Below are positions 58,646-64,000 of a DNA stretch of 64,000 nt, piece after piece. This stretch comes from Pholis gunnellus (Eukaryota > Chordata > Actinopteri > Perciformes > Pholidae), in the NCBI GenBank assembly GCA_910591455.2, contig OU342814.1:22087768-22151767 (forward strand), read 5' to 3'. How positions within the stretch are numbered: position 1 is the stretch's first letter; every line of letters begins with the position of its first letter. Made by a program: the position numbers and the translations under genes. The notes below the pieces were generated by a model. It worked only from the letters and a program-made list of their open reading frames with translations. It was not told the origin of the DNA and did no database searches.

Positions 58646-59490
58646 TTCTATCTGTCGTTTGAGATGTGTGTGTGCAGCTAATGAATCACTCTCTCTGAGG
58701 GAAGTTAAAACGAGTCTCTCTGTTGAACATGTCGTTGTTTTTCCTTGAGCTTGAGACCGGCGTGCTTCCGTCCGGGTTGAGGAAACTTTCACGTCCTTAA
58801 AGAGCTTTTTTAGAAACCATCCAAAACACGCTGCAATGAAGAGTTGTCCGTCTGAAATTACTATTGTTTTTTGGAAAGCGGACATTTCACAGATAACGTG
58901 CCGTTCATCCAAAAACACAGATTACTGATTTTTTGTGGCTTCTGATAAACTGCAGATAGCAGCGACGCTAATCGCTCCGACAGACGTGACGTCGCTCACA
59001 CAGATAACTCGGACTCAGATTTTACACTCTTTTGCAGCATGAATCAAGATAAACATCTCAGATAAGACATCTCATTTAAATAGTCCATATCAGTGTCTTT
59101 AATTGAACTAAATAAATATTGTATAAGGGGCACAAAGTGAGTGTCCGCTGCTTTAATCACAACCCAAATCCACCTTTTTTTTTTATTATTCAATTTAAAA
59201 TGTATCTATTTAAATGTCTATTTCACTCTAAAATATTCTATATTTATGGGCCAGATAAATTCAATTTCAACGCACTGGGAAAACATGTTTGATTCGAGTG
59301 TGATGCAATAAACAATAATGGTGGAACATCGTCAGCCATGTTGGCTCTTAGCCCAGTGTGCTTATCGGTTAAATAAAATGTATTATCATATATTTTTTTT
59401 AAATAAAATCAAAGATAATAACAGATAATAATCTGCAGCCTGAAGACTTTGTTCAGCTCGGCTCTTGCTCATCGAGTCCAGCCGGAGCTG
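58191..59490. other. upstream flank, no gene seen
   Basis: Single-copy DNA containing the C31 tract at 58615-58645. A 150-codon minus-strand frame runs through that tract (poly-glycine) and is not a gene. Confidence 0.55.
58615..58645. repeat. 31-base poly-C tract
   Basis: An uninterrupted C run. Confidence 0.95.
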
Positions 59491-59870
59491 GTCAGTCGTC
59501 CATTTATGTGTCCATGAGGCCCTGATGGGAGAGGAGACCATTCTTATCAATATTTCATATAATCATATAACGTGTGCGTTTGGTTCAATCTGCCTTTTAT
59601 GGCCTCGTGCTATCTTAAGCTGAAGCCGTCAGTACTTAGGGCCGCAGAGGAAATCAATGGGCAGGATAACATCAGCGGCCTGCTGGTTACTGTAAGTTCA
59701 GCATGACTATGTTAACGTTTCCTGTAATGTTGACATCACAATGTTGTTATGACCCACTGAGGTTTTAGATACAGCAATATGTCTCTAATGGCCCCCGTGA
59801 GGGCAAAGAGCCTCTTAATGTCTGACAAAAGAAAAAGTGATGCCTGCCTGATATTTTCTGTTTACTTCAA
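59490..59870. promoter_or_regulatory. candidate upstream regulatory block
   Basis: About 380 bp of repeat-free, balanced sequence. It includes CGTCCATTTATGTGTCCATG near 59497, TATCAATATTTCATATAATC near 59545, GAGGAAATCAATGGGC near 59647, GTTGTTATGACCC near 59742, CTCTAATGGCCCCC near 59782 and CCTCTTAATGTCTGAC near 59811. Good enhancer candidate by composition. Confidence 0.36.
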
Positions 59871-60059
59871 GTCATCTGCAGATGTATTTCTCTTCATATA
59901 ACTGTACAAAAATATAGATATTTCAATACTTTCTTTATGTGAGTAACTTATGCGCGCATAGTGTCATATTTTAAACATTTGAAAAAGAAAAACTGCTTAT
60001 TTTCCCCACACATGAGCTGTTCGGGCTGCCATCAATGCTTCCTAATGCTACCTGACGTT

Positions 60060-60270
60060 TCCCAACTGTTTCAATATTCCAATATTATGATCAACGGCTC
60101 GTAATGCAGGCCGCATGAATAATTTCAGTGCATTTGGTGGAGGGGCGATTATTTCGAAACAAGTCCTGTTCTGGGGCTTGCAGGGGGGGGGGGGGGGGCG
60201 GATCCAAAAACACCATTAGCCAGGTGGTATCCCATGAATTAAAAATAGCCGAACACGGTTTTCCAGTCAG
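60060..60270. promoter_or_regulatory. candidate upstream regulatory block
   Basis: Complex sequence around a G16 tract (60184-60199), with CCAATATTATGATCAACGG near 60078, CATGAATAATTTCAGTGC near 60114, GGCGATTATTTCG near 60143 and ATGAATTAAAAATAGCC near 60234. It is followed by the poly-C/(CA)n composite at 60283-60326. Confidence 0.32.
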
Positions 60271-60293
60271 GCTGCTTCACTGCCCCCCCCCCC

Positions 60294-60329
<36 letters not shown>

Positions 60330-60464
60330 GTGTCGTGACAGAAGGCCGCTCTCCCTCCAACCTGAAGAAGAAATCTGCTGTTTTGAAAAAGAAAGAGGAG
60401 AAAACTGATCTGGACACGGATACGTGACCCACATCCCCTCTCACTCGCCTCACCCATCCCTCCC

Positions 60465-60490
60465 CCGCCGCCGCCGCCGCCGCCGCCGCC
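60465..60490. repeat. (CCG)n trinucleotide repeat before a Kozak-type ATG
   Basis: Nine CCG units run directly into CCACCATGG, giving an optimal vertebrate initiation context at 60494. The 32-codon frame that follows ends at 60592 (see findings). Confidence 0.93.
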
Positions 60491-60592
60491 ACCATGGTAC
60501 GACTGTCATCTGAGGATGTTTTCACAATGTTTTACCATCCAATTCTTTCTTTTTTTTGGGGAGCGAGTGTACTTCAGGGACGTGTGAATTAG

Positions 60593-62370
60593 ATGGCAAA
60601 TGGGGGAGAAATGTGGCAGAGACACCTCGGATGGAGCTGCGTTAGCGAGCTGTCACAAAGCCCCGAGACGGAGCCCGGTACCCACCCGCCCACCGCATGG
60701 AGGAGCGCTCCATAAAAGGTTGAATTAACATCGAGGTTTAGCCCTCGACTCAATTCACATCAACTGGTTCCTGCCGCCAAAGGACTCCAGGACTCATTCT
60801 AATAAAACATCTCCATTTAAAGCCCCTGTGGCTGGATTTGTCTCTGGTTTTATGTTGTAACGGTGGCCCTACATCCCAATGAGCAGCGCGTGGAGGAAGC
60901 AAGGAAGAAGAAATAAGTGCAAGGAAGACAGCGAGAGGAAAGGAAGTGAAGAAAACAGATGGTAGAGAAGAAAAAAAGGGGGAGAAAGATACAGCAGGAT
61001 CAGGAAAGGAAAAGAAAGAGCTTGAAGATAGGAGAAGTAAAAATAACTGGAAAAATGAGAGCAAGTTAAGCCAGATAGACAGAATAAAAGAGAAAGGAAA
61101 GACGGCACACATGAAGGAAAAGTGACAGCAGGAGAAAAAAAAGGGAAGCTGAAGCAAGAAAGTCTGCAGAAAAAATTAGTGATGGAAAAACAGACAGAAA
61201 GCTGCTCAGACGGGAAGAACAGCAACGAAAAGATGGAGCACTGATGTGCCGCCATAATGCAGGAGCCTCCCAACAACACCCTGCATGCTCTTCACTGCCT
61301 GCTGTATATTTAATAGCCACTCCATCATTCTGCCTCCTCTCTCCTCTCTCTCTCCGTCCTCCGTCATTCCTCCCCTCTCGTCCACGTCTTGCACCGAGCA
61401 GATGGGGGGATCGTGAGGCTCTGCGACGCATTCCAGCATCCCAATCTGTCTCCAATCCAGAAAAGGTAAAAAAAAAAAAAAAAAAAAGGCCGCAGTATTT
61501 CCCCAACATTCATTCACTGGGTCTGCTTTAGCTATAGCTTTAGCTTTAGCTTTAGCTTGTGCGGGAAAAAAATCAGCCGGAACGGCTCGGAGTGGCAGCA
61601 TGTCAAACGGAGGCAGACAGACGGAGATACGGGAGCGATTGTTTGGGGATATAATCGGTTGGGAATGCTTTTCCCCCCCGATGCCGGCCTGCGTGGGTGG
61701 GGAGTAACTGCAATTCCAGGCCAAATGGAGAATTAAATTTACACCATTACAAACATGTTTATCTTTATCCCATATGCTCCGTGGTGTGGGGGGGGGGGGG
61801 TAAAGTCTGATGCCAGTTCAAAGCATTGTCACATTTCACCGTGTCACTAGCTGATCTCCCCTCCGGAGGCTTTTCTGTTGCTTTTCGTGCTATTGTCCGT
61901 CAATGGCAGGAATAAACAAGGAAATAAGTCACGGGCTAAAAAGAAAGAAGTAAAGGCCGCGTTCAAAAGGTTACGACAAGTCAAACGACTCTAGAATATT
62001 TTAAACTTTAGTGTCATTTTTGACTCCCCCCCTCCCTCCCTCCCTCCCTGTGATGAACTTGTTTCGTGAGTAAATTCGTCTTGACTTGCCCTCTGGGTAG
62101 CACCAACACATCATTTCCATATTCACCTAATTGTGTCAGTCACTCATCCTCAACAAAACAGCCTTTTCCAGGTCAGAGACGTGCTTCTGTTGCACTTATC
62201 TAAAGTTCAACTCTAACCACAAGAAAGAGACGGAAACAAGAGTCTGTAAAGTGGCGACTCTACAGACTCTTGACACCGACGACGGCAAAAAAAAATACGT
62301 GGTGGTGTGAGAAGCAAAAAAATGAACGACACTAGACAAAACATCTTCCCTCCCTCCCTCCCTCCTTCCT
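60593..62370. other. upstream flank, no gene seen
   Basis: Contains a long purine-rich stretch (60890-61220), an A-run (61468-61486), a GCTTTA hexamer repeat (61526-61556) and a G-run (61789-61801). The long minus-strand frames here (135-172 codons) result from the purine-rich strand and have no domains. Confidence 0.55.
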
Positions 62371-62600
62371 GCACACCCAAGGTGAAGTATGCGATGCTGC
62401 AGCTGCAGTGTGACGTGTAAAACGTGTTTGGATCCGGCCTGCAAACACTGCTGAGGAGCCCATGAAAGATGCATGGGGCCACTGGAGAGGTATAAAGAAT
62501 TTAGAGATATAAAGGATATATGACAAATAAATCAGGATGCAAATCTCACCGGGTGCCACTGGGAGTTCTCCAATGAAAACGGCCTAAATAATAGAAGAGG
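62370..62600. promoter_or_regulatory. candidate upstream regulatory block
   Basis: Complex sequence after a CCCT repeat, with GAAAGATGCATGGGGCC near 62463, GACAAATAAATCAGGATGC near 62521 and GAAAACGGCCTAAATAATAG near 62574. Motif-based. Confidence 0.28.
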
Positions 62601-64000
62601 AAGAGGAAACATTTCATCAATGAGAAGAGGAGTGGAAAGAAAACGCTCCTTCTCTACTTTTTTAAATTTATTTTTTTAAACCTTTCTCGGGGAGCTCTGC
62701 TAGTCTTTAAAAAGAGACAGAAGGGAACTCCACGGGTAAAAGAAAGGCAAGCATGTAAGCTCATAAAACTGTCTTTGAAAAGCAAATTCTAAAACAAAAT
62801 GCTTGTGACGGAGCTTTTTAAAATCATGGATGGGGGGGGGGGGGGATCAGATTCACAGCAATCGAGCCAAAACTAAGAAAAAAGGACTCACAGTGTGAGA
62901 CGAGGAAACAACACAGTGAACCCGAATCCAGTTGCACATTTTCCCAGAAGCCATCAGGAGACGTCACTGCTGCTCAGACTGTGAAGGACATCTTCATCTT
63001 CAAAGTGTCACTCTTCCTCATCTGTTTGCTTTCGCTTTAAATTCTCTCGGTTTTGTTTTTAACATAAAGATGAAATAAACATTGTTTGAGTCGGACGTAT
63101 TTAAAAATGCTCCTGTTGCAAATCCACAGAAGTGCTCCGCCGATTTCTTTTGTCACGTTCTTCTTGCACGTGTTCGTGGATCCGTGTTGCATGACGACAA
63201 CACAAAGATCCTTGAACCCCTGATGACTCTCTCAGCGCTCTCTCGTCCTCTCTTTGTAAACTGTTGTCATCATCAAAGCAGTAAACTAAATATGAAACCT
63301 CCCAAACAAACATATTTAAACTCTGTTTTGTTCGCCCCTCGGATTAAAAAAAAAAAAGAAAAAGCGCAAACGCGGTGAATGAGAAAGAAAAAAAAGTAAA
63401 AACTTTACATAAGAATCATCCAGACGCTGCACGTCGAGCCGCGGCTGCCAAAGCACGGCGTCACCAGGGATACCGGCTCCCCGTAGATGGGGTTCATTGA
63501 TTAGAGTTGGAGCTCACCCCAGAGTCCTTGGAATCATTAAACACTGTAGGTTTCTCCTTTTTTTTTTTTTTTTTTGGAGAGGGAGAATGAGAGCCCAGGG
63601 AATTGTGGGAAGGACTCAGAGGTCATATTCATTAAGAGGTTGGAGTTCCTGTTCCGAGTCCAAACTGTATTTCACTTCCCTTTCTTTCATCCGCCTCCAT
63701 GACTTCACTGGTGAGATCATTTTTCTGGATAAGCTTCGTTCCAGAGATGCCGATTTGAAGATGAAGTCTGTTCTCATAAACGCTGACGTCGTGTGAACTG
63801 TTGAAGGTCGCTCGTGAGGTTTTTTTGGTGATTGTTTGAAGTTGATTAAACTATTTTCTGAATGACGGCACACATCCTGCAATGGTTTCAAGTTTTACTC
63901 CGTATTAAATATTCATCAATCAAAGTAACTTTAAAAAAAAAAACACCATTAAGCATCAAAAACAAGGTTATCTGTTGAGATGAACGCAGATACACGTTTA
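62601..64000. other. upstream flank to window end, no gene seen
   Basis: Contains a G16 tract (about 62831-62846) and a T19 run (63558-63576). The stretch 63420-63540 is single-copy and somewhat GC-richer. No gene or recognisable repeat copy. Confidence 0.55.

Noticed and set aside
58466..58918. 150-codon minus-strand ORF with poly-glycine
   Set aside because: Runs through the C31 homopolymer; no domain.
61066..61724. Long minus-strand ORFs (147 and 172 codons)
   Set aside because: They come from a purine-rich strand and the GCTTTA hexamer repeat; no domain and no codon pattern.

Overview
The window is vertebrate, almost certainly teleost fish, genomic DNA. It has short exons with GT-AG introns, very many (CA)n/(GT)n and (CT)n microsatellites, long G or C homopolymers, and a few diverged interspersed repeats of a kind common in ray-finned fish. 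There is no sign of bacterial or viral organisation, and most longer open frames are by-products of simple repeats or lie antisense to real exons.

The only protein-coding gene I can support is the 5' half of a Meis-family TALE homeobox gene on the minus strand, best matched to meis1. Six coding exons are resolved to the base: exon 1 (12611-12622, MAQR), exon 2 (10705-10925), exon 3 (9510-9651), exon 4 (9221-9271), exon 5 (8695-8745) and exon 6 (7361-7507). Spliced together they give 208 codons in one open frame, with canonical GT/AG at every junction. They cover the N-terminus and the Meis/PKNOX N-terminal (PBX-binding) region. The homeodomain and C-terminal exons are not in positions 1-7360 and must lie beyond the left edge, so this is a partial gene whose intron 6 exceeds 7.3 kb.

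Layout: 1-7360 is part of intron 6, with several motif-dense single-copy blocks between simple repeats. 7361-12622 holds exons 6 to 1. 12623 to about 13650 is the 5' leader and a CpG-rich promoter, with one 7-codon upstream ORF. From about 13650 to 64000 I find no convincing gene: this is the upstream flank. It contains single-copy blocks rich in homeodomain, POU, PBX-HOX and ONECUT-like motifs (candidate enhancers, which would fit a developmental transcription-factor gene), separated by microsatellites, homopolymers, two minisatellites and interspersed repeats.

The observations most worth following are: a (UG)n tract beside the 3' splice site of exon 3, together with an unusual exon 3 donor; an interspersed repeat (R1) that carries a perfect PBX-MEIS composite motif and a CTCF-like motif upstream of a MEIS gene; a 37-bp-period minisatellite that repeats a YY1-type motif; and an unusual density of long G/C homopolymers. 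I found no new protein-based system. Calls on regulatory blocks rest on motif content and complexity only, because no alignment was possible.
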